A DNA stretch of 64,000 nt from Streptomyces sp. HB132 (GTDB lineage Bacteria > Actinomycetota > Actinomycetes > Streptomycetales > Streptomycetaceae), in assembly GCF_016909575.1 (NCBI RefSeq), contig NZ_JAFBGA010000006.1, positions 124,001 through 188,000 on the forward strand. The letters run 5' to 3'. Of this stretch, positions 43,006 through 51,635 are shown one piece after another. A program made the translations under genes and the position numbers. How positions within the stretch are numbered: the first letter of the stretch is position 1; every line of letters begins with the position of its first letter. Under the pieces are notes generated by a model. The model worked only from the letters and a program-made list of their open reading frames with translations, made no database searches and had not been told where the DNA came from.

Positions 43006-45285
43006 TCATCCGCGCGTTCCGGGTACGGCGTCGTCGGGGTCCAGGACGGCCTCGTCGGGGTTCCGGGCCGCGCTGGGGGGACCTTCCGCACCGACCGGCC
43101 CTTCCTGCTCGTCCCGCCCTTCGCGCCCGTCCGGGAAGGGCTCGTCGACCCGCACCGCACCGCCGAAACCCTCCTGCTGCAGCGGCACCTGGGGGCCGGA
43201 CAGCTCCCTCAGCCAGCGTGCCAGCACCCGGTGCACCGTCTCGGCGCCCACCGGGCCCGCCGGAGGCGCCACCACCGGACCGGCCGGAGCCTCGCCCCGC
43301 GGGGTGTCCGCCGCCACGACGTCGAGGGGGTCCGTGAGCGTCCGCGGCCACAGCAGGAACGGCCGCGACTGTTCGCCGCCGAGCCCGCCGTGCGAACCGA
43401 TCTGCTCCTCGAAGGCGTGTACCCGACCGGTCCCGGGGTCGTACATCGAATTGATCATGACGTCCGCCACGTGCGGGAAACCGTCGGTGCGCCGCACCGC
43501 TTCCGCCGCCCCGGCACCGAACACGGCGATCGGCCCCTCCCCGTCCCTGAGCTCCGCCACGGGCACCTCGACACCGCCCCGGCCCATCACCACCGAGCCG
43601 TGCTTCTGGCTCCGCACGAGGAGGAAGCCGACTCCGGGGTGGGAGGCCAGGGTGCCCAGCAGCGCGGGATGGTGGCGGTCGAGCTGCTCGCGCGAGGCCC
43701 GCCCCCCGATGTCCGGGAACGACAGCAGCCCCAGATTTCCGGAGGCGAGCACCACGGGGTCGGAGGGCTTGGCCGGGTGCTCCGCCTCGTGCTCCCCGGC
43801 GACGGGCCTGTGCAGTGCGATGCGTACGGCGTCGCGGGCCTCCGAAGCGCTGCGGGTGCGCTGCGCCCGGCGGGGCACGGGGAGCCCGCAGCCGGCTCGC
43901 ACGAGGTCCTTGAGCGTGAGGCCGTAACGCCCCGCGAAGGTCTCCCCCGGGCTCTGGCCGTGGTCGGACAGGAGCACGATCCGGTAGTCGCGCGGGGTGT
44001 GGTCGGCGATCTTCAGGATGAGGCCCAGCGAGCGGTCGAGCCGGGTCAGGACCTTCTCCGCGTCCCTGCTGTGCGGCCCGGAGTGGTGGGCGACCTCGTC
44101 GTAGGCGACCAGGTCGGCGTAGACCGCGGTGCGTCCCGCGAACATGTCGCCGATCACCGCGGCGACCACCACATCGCGTTCGACGACGGTCGCGAACGCC
44201 CTGATGAAGGGGTACAGCCCACCGCGCTTGACCCGGGGTGACTCCTTGCGCACCCGCGCCCGTACGGACTGGCCGATCTCACGGCACACCTCGGCGACGA
44301 AGGACAGGGCCGTCCGGACGGCGTTCGCGGGGTCGGAGAAGTAGGCGAAGTAGCCGGCGCGCGAGCGCCTGCCCTTGCCGAGCCTGGCGGCCATCGACAG
44401 GACCAGGGCGAGCTGGTCCGCGCCGCCGCTGAAGAGATTGCCGCGGCTCGCACCGTCGACGGTGAGCAGGCCGCCGTCGTGGGTGCGGGCTATGGCCCTT
44501 CGCTGCAGTTCGAGGGCGCTCGCCGGTCTGCTGGAGACCATGACGGTGCCGGTCTCCTTCTCGAACCAGCGGAAGGCCGGTACGTCGAAGTTGCTCCCGT
44601 GCAGGATGCCGAGCTGGCTGGCTCCCGTCTGGCTGGACCAGTCGGTGGTCCACGGGGTGAGCCGGTGGCCCGCCTCGTCGGCGAGGAGGCCGGCCACGGT
44701 CGGCATGAGGCCGTCGGCGGCCGCCTGCTCGAGCACGTCGTGGCCGACCCCGTCGAGCTGGACGAACACGATGCCCGGCGGGCCACCGCGCCCGCCGTCG
44801 GCGCTCCGCGGCGTGCCGCTGCGTCTGCGGCGCCGGTCGGCGAGGCGGGAGAGCCTGCGCCGGTAGGCGTCGTCGTCACGGACCGCGAGGGCGGTGGACG
44901 TCGCGGAGGCTACGGCGGACATCACGGCCGCGGCGACGACGGCCGTCTCCGGGTTCGCGTCGCCGCGCCCGTCCGGGATGAGCCGCAGCGCGATCAGCAG
45001 CAGTGAGCCGTTGAGGAAGAAGACGAGGGCGCCGAGGACCAGGGCCGGCACGATGAGCAGCGCTCTGACGAGCACGGGCCACACCAGGGCGGAGAGCAGA
45101 CCGAAGGCCCCCGCGCCCCAGGCCGCGGTGAAGGCGGTCCGCGTGACGGTGTCGCCGTCGGCGGCCTGGAGCCGGAAGTCGGGCAGGATCCCCGCGAGCG
45201 CCAGCAGCGTGAGTGTGGAGACGGACCACACCGCGACCACGCGTATCAGGGTTCCCCCGGCCCTACGCCATCGACCGTCACTCAC
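43006..45285 (-). CDS. Membrane phosphodiesterase: phage-holin-like membrane domain plus alkaline-phosphatase-fold domain
   Basis: 759 residues. The first 140 contain four membrane segments resembling the phage holin (Mycobacterium 4) superfamily. A large type I phosphodiesterase/nucleotide pyrophosphatase domain follows, with metal-site motifs FVQLDGVGHDVLEQA, GASQLGILHG, AYDEVAHHSGP and LLSDHGQSPGE. It is likely anchored in the membrane and hydrolyses a phosphoester such as a wall polymer, lipid or nucleotide. The tail is acidic and disordered. The GTG at 45285 has GAGGTGG 6 nt upstream. It resembles single genes found in many Streptomyces; the substrate is unknown. Confidence 0.85.
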   Translation of the reverse strand: MSDGRWRRAGGTLIRVVAVWSVSTLTLLALAGILPDFRLQAADGDTVTRTAFTAAWGAGAFGLLSALVWPVLVRALLIVPALVLGALVFFLNGSLLLIALRLIPDGRGDANPETAVVAAAVMSAVASATSTALAVRDDDAYRRRLSRLADRRRRRSGTPRSADGGRGGPPGIVFVQLDGVGHDVLEQAAADGLMPTVAGLLADEAGHRLTPWTTDWSSQTGASQLGILHGSNFDVPAFRWFEKETGTVMVSSRPASALELQRRAIARTHDGGLLTVDGASRGNLFSGGADQLALVLSMAARLGKGRRSRAGYFAYFSDPANAVRTALSFVAEVCREIGQSVRARVRKESPRVKRGGLYPFIRAFATVVERDVVVAAVIGDMFAGRTAVYADLVAYDEVAHHSGPHSRDAEKVLTRLDRSLGLILKIADHTPRDYRIVLLSDHGQSPGETFAGRYGLTLKDLVRAGCGLPVPRRAQRTRSASEARDAVRIALHRPVAGEHEAEHPAKPSDPVVLASGNLGLLSFPDIGGRASREQLDRHHPALLGTLASHPGVGFLLVRSQKHGSVVMGRGGVEVPVAELRDGEGPIAVFGAGAAEAVRRTDGFPHVADVMINSMYDPGTGRVHAFEEQIGSHGGLGGEQSRPFLLWPRTLTDPLDVVAADTPRGEAPAGPVVAPPAGPVGAETVHRVLARWLRELSGPQVPLQQEGFGGAVRVDEPFPDGREGRDEQEGPVGAEGPPSAARNPDEAVLDPDDAVPGTRG

Positions 45286-45387
45286 GCTGTTCCACCTCAC
45301 GTCCGGGCCCGGTGTTCGTCACGGGCCCGCGTCAAGCCTGTCACAGCCCTTCGGCGCTTCTTCGAAGCCCCGGGCCCTCTCTGGGGA

Positions 45388-45804
45388 TCAGCAGCCGTCG
45401 TATCCTGCGGTCGGCATGGAGAGCCTGCGGTGGACGTCGGCCTTGGTGCGCGCGGTGTAGGCGGGCTCCTCCGGGCCGGCGAATTCCAGCCGCACGCCAC
45501 GGCGCTCGCACTCCGTCGCGAAGTCCGCCGCCGAGTCGAGCGCCCGCGCGAGCACCCGGTGGTTGGGCGCCAGGAACAGGTCGACCCGCCCGCCCTCGGT
45601 GTCCGCCCAGAAGATCCGGTGATCGTGGCGCAGCCCGTGGACCCGGAGCTGGCGGGTGACGACGTGTCCCCGGTCGGCGGCCCAGCGTGCGCACATGGCG
45701 TGCTGGCCGCGGGTGTCGACGAGGAACGGGTCGCCGTCGAGCTCCTCCAGCGGTGTGAGACTGGCGATGGCCGCCACCCGTAAGCCTGCGACGACGTCGC
45801 CCAT
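45388..45804 (-). CDS. Hypothetical protein with resolvase-like layout
   Basis: 138 residues, not recognised as a named protein. The order of elements recalls the N-terminal domain of serine recombinases: TRGQHAMCARWAADRGHVVTRQLRVHG, then GRVDLFLAPNHRVLARALDSAADFATECERRGVRLEF. It lacks the catalytic Ser near the N-terminus (VAAIASLTP) and the DNA-binding domain, so it would not be an active recombinase. The ATG at 45804 has GGGGGGATC upstream. It lies alone between the phosphodiesterase and an MBL-fold hydrolase. Similarity should be treated as weak. Confidence 0.6.
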   Translation of the reverse strand: MGDVVAGLRVAAIASLTPLEELDGDPFLVDTRGQHAMCARWAADRGHVVTRQLRVHGLRHDHRIFWADTEGGRVDLFLAPNHRVLARALDSAADFATECERRGVRLEFAGPEEPAYTARTKADVHRRLSMPTAGYDGC

Positions 45805-45983
45805 GGCCGGATCCCCCCGCGCTCGGATGCTGGACACGACCCTACCCCTGCGGTAGCCCTCCGTAGCGGCCCGTGCGCATGCCGGTCCCGGCGCGAAGGA
45901 GCTCTCCGGCGTGGGAAGGGCGCGGAGCGCCTACCCTCGTACGCGTACGGCGATGTCGGGGGCACTGACGAGGAGGCAGGGCG

Positions 45984-46760
45984 GTGGAGGTCACCTGGTG
46001 GGGTCATGCCACCTGCACGATCGAGGACACCGGGGTCAGGGTGCTGACCGACCCGCTGTTCGCACGGCGTTTCGCGCACCTGCGGCGCCGCCGGGGTGAC
46101 GTCCCGCCACCGGAGGCCGCGGTCGCCGACGCGGTCCTGATCTCGCACCTGCACTCCGACCATCTGCATCTCCCCTCCCTGTCCCGCCTCGCCCCCGGCA
46201 GCCTGCTGGTCGTGCCCCGGGGCGCGGTCGGGGCCGTCCCGCGCCTGCGGATGCTGGGCCGGGCGCGCGGGCTGCGCATCCGCGAGGTCGCCGCGGGGGA
46301 TGTGGTGCGGGTCGGTGAGGTACTGGTCCGCGCGGTTCCGGCCCTGCACGACGGGCGTCGGCTGCCGGTCGGCCCGCACCGGGTGCCCGCTCTCGGATAC
46401 GTCGTCGAGGGTGAGGCCCGCACCTATTTCGCCGGGGACACCGGGCTGTTCGACGGCATGGCCGACGCCGTGGGGCGGGTGGACGTGGCGCTGCTCCCGG
46501 TCGGCGGCTGGGGACCCAATCTGGGCCACCACCACCTGGACGCGGCCCGCGCCGCGCAGGTGCTGACCATGCTGGAGCCGCGGTCCGCCGTGCCGGTGCA
46601 CTACGGCACGTACTGGCCGATCGGATTGGACGGGATCCGGCCGCACGAGTTCCATGCGCCGGGCGACGAGTTCGTGCGGCAGGCGGCGCGGGTGGCCCCG
46701 GAAGTGGCGGTGCACCGTCTGGGGCACGGTGAGCACGTGAGACCGGAGGCCCGTAGGTGA
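45984..46760 (+). CDS. MBL-fold metallo-hydrolase (UlaG-like)
   Basis: 258 residues of the metallo-beta-lactamase fold. WWGHATCTIEDTGVRVLTDP at the start and the zinc motif SHLHSDH are clear. The metal ligands in FAGDTGLFDG and VPVHYGTYWP follow. Members hydrolyse lactones, phosphoesters or similar bonds. The GTG at 45984 has GAGGAGG upstream. The stop overlaps the DedA gene as GTGA, so the two are co-translated. A second MBL-fold protein of another subgroup is encoded at 47404-48429, beyond DedA. Confidence 0.9.
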   Translation: MEVTWWGHATCTIEDTGVRVLTDPLFARRFAHLRRRRGDVPPPEAAVADAVLISHLHSDHLHLPSLSRLAPGSLLVVPRGAVGAVPRLRMLGRARGLRIREVAAGDVVRVGEVLVRAVPALHDGRRLPVGPHRVPALGYVVEGEARTYFAGDTGLFDGMADAVGRVDVALLPVGGWGPNLGHHHLDAARAAQVLTMLEPRSAVPVHYGTYWPIGLDGIRPHEFHAPGDEFVRQAARVAPEVAVHRLGHGEHVRPEARR

Positions 46761-47377
46761 TAGAGGAAGTACTGCGGCAGCTGCCGACGGAGTCGACGCA
46801 GCAGGCCGTCGGCTACCCGTCGTTGTTCCTGCTCGTGGCGTTGGGGTCGCTGGTGCCGGTGGTGCCGACGGGAGCGCTGGTGAGCACGGCGGCCGTCGTG
46901 ACGCTCCACCAGACGTCACCGTTCGCCCTGCTCGTGGTGTTCGCCGTGGCGTCGAGCGCGGCGTTCCTCGGGGACATATGCCTGTACTGGCTGGGGCAGC
47001 GCGGGGTGCGGTCCAGGAACGGTTCGAAGTGGCTGGAGACGATCACCGGCCGGGCTGCTCCGGAGCGGCTCGCGCAGGCGCAGCAGAAGCTGGACGAGCA
47101 GAGCGGGACCGTGCTGGTACTGTCCCGGCTGGTGCCGGCCGGGCGCATACCGGTGATGCTGGCCTGTCTGCTCGGCCGGATGCCACTGCGGCAGTTCGCG
47201 CGCGGCGACGTTCCCGCGTGTCTGGCGTGGGCGGCGACGTATCAGCTGATCGGGATCCTGGGTGGCTCGCTGTTTCCGGAGCCGTGGGAGGGCGTGCTCG
47301 CGGCGGTCGTGCTGACGCTGCTGATCAGCGGGACGCCGGCGCTCTGGCGGCGGCTGCGGGCCCGCATGGCCGGCTGA
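46757..47377 (+). CDS. DedA family membrane protein
   Basis: 206 residues with four to five membrane segments. The SNARE-associated/DedA pattern is seen in LVPVVPTGALVSTAAVVTL, FLGDICLYWLGQRGVRS and LVLSRLVPAGRIPVMLACLLGRMPLRQF. The conserved Arg and Pro in the last motif are usual. Some DedA proteins move undecaprenyl phosphate or other lipids across the membrane. It is coupled to the MBL-fold gene and converges with the gene at 47404. Confidence 0.9.
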   Translation: MIEEVLRQLPTESTQQAVGYPSLFLLVALGSLVPVVPTGALVSTAAVVTLHQTSPFALLVVFAVASSAAFLGDICLYWLGQRGVRSRNGSKWLETITGRAAPERLAQAQQKLDEQSGTVLVLSRLVPAGRIPVMLACLLGRMPLRQFARGDVPACLAWAATYQLIGILGGSLFPEPWEGVLAAVVLTLLISGTPALWRRLRARMAG

Positions 47378-47403
47378 GGAGCCGGTGCGCCTGCCGTACA
47401 CGG

Positions 47404-48429
47404 TCAGGCGTCCAGGACGCGTGAGCCGCCGACCGGCAGGTCCCAGAGGTCGGCGCGCGGGTATCCGGCCTGCTGCCAGGCCGTGCGGAGCCGGGTCAGC
47501 GGTTCGAGGACCGGTTCGGCGGAGAGCAGGAACGTCGCCCAGTGCATCGGGGCCAACGCGCGGGCACCGAGGTCCTCGTACGCCTGGACGGCCTCCTCGG
47601 GGTCGGTGTGCACGTCGGAGAGCCACCACCGCGGTTCGTACGCCCCGATCGGGAGCATCGCCAGGTCCAGTCCGGGATAGCGGCGGCCGATCTCCTTGAA
47701 CCAGTGGCCGTAGCCTGTGTCCCCCGCGAAGTAGAGCCGGCGCCCTCCTCCGTCCCCGATCACCCAGCCGCCCCACAGCGACCGGCAGGTGTCAAGGAGG
47801 GTGCGCTTGGACCAGTGGTGGGAGGGCACGAAGTCGAACCGGACGCCGCCGATCTCCGCCGACTCCCACCAGTCGAGCTCGGTGACGCAGCTGAAGCGGC
47901 GGCGGCGGCACCAGCGGCCGAGACCGGCGGGGACGAGGAGCGGGGTGTCCCTGGGGAGTCTGCGCAGGGTGGGGGCGTCGAGGTGGTCGTAGTGGTTGTG
48001 GCTGATCAGGACCGCGTCGACGGGCGGCAGTTCCTCCCAGGGGACGCCCACGGGGGTGATCCTGGCCGGGGTGCCGAGGATGCGCCTGGACCAGACGGGG
48101 TCGGTCAGGACGGTGAGGCCGCCGATGCGGACGATCCAGCTGGCGTGTCCGGCCCAGGTGACGGCCATCGTGCCCGGGCCGGCGACGGGCAGTGGCCGGG
48201 GGGCGTACGGCAGCCGGTGAATGCCCCGGAGTCCCTCGGTGTTGGGCCGCAGGGCGCGCTCCCTGGCCAGACGAGTCATGCCCCTGACACCCGGGAGCGG
48301 CGCGGTGAGCCGGTCCGCGAAGCTGCGGGGCCAGGTCCGGAGCTCGCCGAGGCGGCGCGGAGCGGCGACAGGGGGGCCGGTGGGCGCGTGGCCGGCTTCG
48401 GCGGACGGACGCTCGGTCTGTTCCGTCAT
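47404..48429 (-). CDS. MBL-fold hydrolase of the NAPE-PLD-like group
   Basis: 341 residues. After a 90-residue N-terminal extension comes VTWAGHASWIVRIGGLTVLTDPVWS, then the zinc motif ISHNHYDHLD, VPSHHWSKRT, YFAGDTGYGHWFKEI and the late APMHWATF. The pattern suits outer-membrane/NAPE-PLD-like phospholipase D hydrolases, though the substrate in Streptomyces is not known. AGGAG lies 7 nt before the ATG at 48429. It is 13 bp downstream of the aminotransferase-like gene and probably shares its transcript. Confidence 0.9.
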   Translation of the reverse strand: MTEQTERPSAEAGHAPTGPPVAAPRRLGELRTWPRSFADRLTAPLPGVRGMTRLARERALRPNTEGLRGIHRLPYAPRPLPVAGPGTMAVTWAGHASWIVRIGGLTVLTDPVWSRRILGTPARITPVGVPWEELPPVDAVLISHNHYDHLDAPTLRRLPRDTPLLVPAGLGRWCRRRRFSCVTELDWWESAEIGGVRFDFVPSHHWSKRTLLDTCRSLWGGWVIGDGGGRRLYFAGDTGYGHWFKEIGRRYPGLDLAMLPIGAYEPRWWLSDVHTDPEEAVQAYEDLGARALAPMHWATFLLSAEPVLEPLTRLRTAWQQAGYPRADLWDLPVGGSRVLDA

Positions 48430-48442
48430 CGAGAGGCTCCTG

Positions 48443-49684
48443 TCATCGGAGTTCATCGAGGGCTGCTGCGAAAATGCTCAGTGCTCGGGCGACGTGGGGC
48501 AATTCCAGGGGCTCCACCGCAGTGAGTGACTCCGTCTGCTGCTCCGGGGTTGAGCCGAGCAGTGGCCCGGTGCCGATCCGCACCCGCAGCGCTCCCAGTT
48601 CGTCCCCGAACCGGTGGCCGCCGGGGGCGGGGGTGCCGAGACGTTTCGTCAGGTAGTCCTCCAGTTCCATCGAGTCGGTGACGCCCCGGGCGGCCAGCCG
48701 GGTGCGCAGCGGACCGAGGTCGGCGTAGAGATGGCGACCTGCCTGCGGCGGCCTGGCCAGGGCGCCCACCGTGAGCACCGCGCGGTGCGCGGCGGAGGCG
48801 ACGTGGGCCTGGAGGTGTGCCGCCCGCCGGATCCGCTCCCGGACGGCTGCGGGTTCGCCCAGCGCGTGCGCGGCGGCACTCGCGACCGGCTCTGCGACGA
48901 GGGCACCGAGAGCGGTGAGGATGTCGAGTACGCGGGCCCGGCGCGCCGCGGCGCGCCCGGTGGCGGGGAAGCGTGCGACGGCCACCGGCCAGGCGGAGGG
49001 GGTGAGGGCTCCGGCGAGGTCGGTCAGGACGGTGACGTCGTCGGGGCACATCTCGGCGGGGCTGAGCAGGACGGTGTCGTGGGGCCGGTGCAGGGTGTCG
49101 CGCCAGGTCTCGTCGCTCACGATGTGCAGCCCCTCGGAGACCGCGGCCTCACACACCTCGCGCACCAGTTCGGGAGGGGCGAGGGTCGCGGTCGGGTCGT
49201 CGGCCACGGAGATCAGGAGCAGCCGGGGCCTGCCGCCCTCGGCCCGCACCCTGCGTACGGTCTCCAGCAGGGCGTACGGGTCCGGGATGCCGCCGCACTC
49301 GGCGGGCGTCGGCACGTGGTAGGCGGGCCGGCCCAGCAGCCGCGCCTGCGGCATCCAGGTCGCGGGACATGGCCGGGGCATGAGCACGTCGCCGCCGTAC
49401 GCGGCGATCAACGCGAGCAGGAGCGGCTGGGCACCCGGGGCCGCCGCGACGTCCTCGGGCCCCCCGTGCAGGCTCCGCCTCTCCCAGTACGCGCAGGCCG
49501 CCTGCCGCAGGATCGTTCCGCCACCGGGTGGCTCGGGACGGGGCCGCGCAGCCGAGGCGGCCAGCACGCCGGCGAGCTCGGGCAGCACGGGGAGGCCGGG
49601 GTCCGGGGCGGGCGGCCCGTAGCGGACCGGCCCGTGGTCCTCCCCGAGGGGGCGGGGCCGCTGCTTCCCCTCACTCCGGTGCAT
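48443..49684 (-). CDS. Aminotransferase class I/II-like protein lacking the PLP lysine
   Basis: 413 residues with the overall sequence order of fold-type I aminotransferases: GAQPLLLALIAAYGGDVLMPRPC, then LLLISVADDPTATLAPPELVREVCEAA and SDETWRD. Where the Schiff-base Lys is expected, the text reads TDLAGALTPSAWPVAVARF. The only two lysines are at residue 7 and in YLTKRLG near the C-terminus, so normal PLP catalysis is not possible. The family NPTG is DPTA. The Arg motif near the end (LRVRIGTG) is kept. It may be a regulatory or structural relative. The ATG at 49684 has GGAGGGAGG upstream. Confidence 0.8.
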   Translation of the reverse strand: MHRSEGKQRPRPLGEDHGPVRYGPPAPDPGLPVLPELAGVLAASAARPRPEPPGGGTILRQAACAYWERRSLHGGPEDVAAAPGAQPLLLALIAAYGGDVLMPRPCPATWMPQARLLGRPAYHVPTPAECGGIPDPYALLETVRRVRAEGGRPRLLLISVADDPTATLAPPELVREVCEAAVSEGLHIVSDETWRDTLHRPHDTVLLSPAEMCPDDVTVLTDLAGALTPSAWPVAVARFPATGRAAARRARVLDILTALGALVAEPVASAAAHALGEPAAVRERIRRAAHLQAHVASAAHRAVLTVGALARPPQAGRHLYADLGPLRTRLAARGVTDSMELEDYLTKRLGTPAPGGHRFGDELGALRVRIGTGPLLGSTPEQQTESLTAVEPLELPHVARALSIFAAALDELR

Positions 49685-49801
49685 CCGGGGCCTCCCTCCG
49701 CCTGTGTCGCCCTCAGGCCCCTTTATACGGAGGTTCTCGGGGGCCCGCCCCCGCACCGGCCGGGAACCCGGCAGAAATACGTACGGCGTCCCGTCGCCCG
49801 C

Positions 49802-50650
49802 TCATCCCGCGAACGGCGTCCCCGGCAGGCCCTGCCCCGCGTCCGGCAGCACGAGCAGGGAGCCCGACAGCGAGTGGGGCGCGTCGAGGCCCGTGCGTGC
49901 GGTGGACACGTAGAGGTCACGGAGGCCCGGTCCGCCGAACGCGCACGCCGTGGGCCGCCTGACCGGCAGCTCCACGACCCGGTCGAGCCGGCCGTCGGGG
50001 GTGTAGCGCCGGATCGCCGCGCCGTCCCAGAACGCGACCCACACACAGCCCTCGGCGTCCACCGTCAGCCCGTCCGGCCACCCGTCCCCCTGCTCGACGG
50101 CGACGAAGGGACGCCGGTTCAGGGCGCGCTCCCCGTCCACGTCGAACACGTCGACGCGCCGTGTGGGGGTGTCGATGTAGTACATGAGCCGGCCGTCCGG
50201 GCTCCAACCGGTGCCGTTGCTGACCGTCACCGCGTCGAGGACCGGACTCACCGTGCCGTCCGGGGCGATCCGGGAGAGGGTGCCTCCTCCCTGGGCCTCG
50301 TCGTAACGCATGGTGCCCGCCCAGAGCGCGCCGTCCGGGGCGACGGCCGCGTCGTTGCCCCGCCGTCCGGGGGCTGGGTCGTGGACGAGCCAGGAGAACG
50401 CGCCGTCGGCGCCGTACAGGCCCGTGCCGTCCCGCAGGACGACCACGAGGCCGCCGCCCGCCCGTGGTTTCGCCGCCCCGACGTGCTGGCCGGTGACCAT
50501 GACCGTGCGACGGCCGGTCGACGGGTCGTAGGTGTGGACGCGGGAGGAGAGGATGTCGACCCAGATCAGCCGGCCGGCCGCGGGATCCCAGGTGGGGCCC
50601 TCGCCCAGCTCTGCCCGTTCCCGCACGGCCACCTCCGGCGCGGGCCTCAT
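49802..50650 (-). CDS. SMP-30/gluconolactonase family protein
   Basis: 282 residues, a six-bladed propeller of the SMP-30/regucalcin/gluconolactonase group. The blade pattern includes LGEGPTWDPAAGRLIWVDI, GNDAAVAPDGALWAGTM, VSNGTGWSPDGRLMYYIDT and DGWPDGLTVDAEGCVWVAFW, which carry the metal-binding Glu, Asn and Asp residues. Such enzymes open sugar lactones. It is coupled by ATGA to an IclR regulator, a common pairing in sugar acid catabolism, so that regulator probably controls it. Confidence 0.92.
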   Translation of the reverse strand: MRPAPEVAVRERAELGEGPTWDPAAGRLIWVDILSSRVHTYDPSTGRRTVMVTGQHVGAAKPRAGGGLVVVLRDGTGLYGADGAFSWLVHDPAPGRRGNDAAVAPDGALWAGTMRYDEAQGGGTLSRIAPDGTVSPVLDAVTVSNGTGWSPDGRLMYYIDTPTRRVDVFDVDGERALNRRPFVAVEQGDGWPDGLTVDAEGCVWVAFWDGAAIRRYTPDGRLDRVVELPVRRPTACAFGGPGLRDLYVSTARTGLDAPHSLSGSLLVLPDAGQGLPGTPFAG

Positions 50651-51420
50651 ACCTGGGCCCTGTGGTGTCCGAGCCGGCCGGACAGCGCGTCGGCGCCGCC
50701 CGCCGCGAGCTGCGCGAGTTCCGCCTCGCGCTCCTCGCTCCAGCGGATCATCGGCACGGAGATGGAGAGTGCGGCGACGACCCGCCCGGACCGGTCCCGG
50801 ACGGGCGCGGCCACACAGCTGACGTCCGGGTTCGACTCCCGGTGCTCCACCGCTATGCCCCGCTTGCGGACGGCGGCGAGCGCGGCCCGCAGCTCCGCGG
50901 CGTCGGTGAGGCTGTTGTCGGTCATGGCGATGAGGTCGCGTCCGTCGAGACGGGCGGCGAGCTCCGCCTCCGGGAGCGCGGCGAGCAGCAGCTTGCCGAC
51001 GGAGGTGCAGTGGGCGGGCAGCTTGCGGCCCGCGGCGGAGACCATACGGACGGCGTGCGTGGAGTCGACCTTGGCGATGTAGATGACCTCCGTGTCCTCC
51101 AGGATCGCCACGTGGACCGTCTCGCCGCAGGTCTCGGCGACCTCACGGGCCACCTGCTGCCCCTCCGCCGCGAGGTCGAGCTGCTCGGCGTAGCGGCTGC
51201 CGAGCTGGTAGGTGCGCACGCCCAGCCGGTAGCGGCCCGGCTGTTCGGGGACCGTGACCAGGTAGGACCGTGCGGCGAGCGTGGTGAGGAGTTCGTGGAC
51301 GGTGGTCCGCGGCAGTTGGAGCTTGCGGGTGACCTCGGGGGCGGAAAGGGTTCCTTCGCCCTGGAGGAAGAGCTCGAGGACATCCAGCGCCCTGGTCACC
51401 GCGGGGACGAGTCGTCCCAT
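50647..51420 (-). CDS. IclR family transcriptional regulator
   Basis: 257 residues. The HTH (VTRALDVLELFLQGEGTLSAPEVTRKLQLPRTTVHELLTTLAAR) is followed by the IclR effector domain (GETVHVAILEDTEVIYIAKV ... KLPAHCTSVGKLLLA ... VAAPVRDRSGRVVAALSISVP). The ATG at 51420 is chosen, with AGGCGGG upstream; an earlier in-frame start at 51468 is less supported. It is the first gene of a two-gene unit with the SMP-30 protein and is divergent from the PAP2-kinase fusion. Confidence 0.93.
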   Translation of the reverse strand: MGRLVPAVTRALDVLELFLQGEGTLSAPEVTRKLQLPRTTVHELLTTLAARSYLVTVPEQPGRYRLGVRTYQLGSRYAEQLDLAAEGQQVAREVAETCGETVHVAILEDTEVIYIAKVDSTHAVRMVSAAGRKLPAHCTSVGKLLLAALPEAELAARLDGRDLIAMTDNSLTDAAELRAALAAVRKRGIAVEHRESNPDVSCVAAPVRDRSGRVVAALSISVPMIRWSEEREAELAQLAAGGADALSGRLGHHRAQV

Positions 51421-51635
51421 GATCGCCCGCCTATCTTGTTCGACACTCCGGTCATTGGCCGGAATCACGAACGCAGGCTAACGGCAGGCAACTTGTCCGG
51501 GCAATGTGTTCGGCGCGGCGGAGCGGGCGGGACGGGGTCGATTCCCCTCATTCCGTGCGATTCGACCAGAATCCGACCGACGTCACTGTGCGCGCCTCCT
51601 GGTTCACCGCCCGGTCGCAGGGTATTCGCTGTCCC

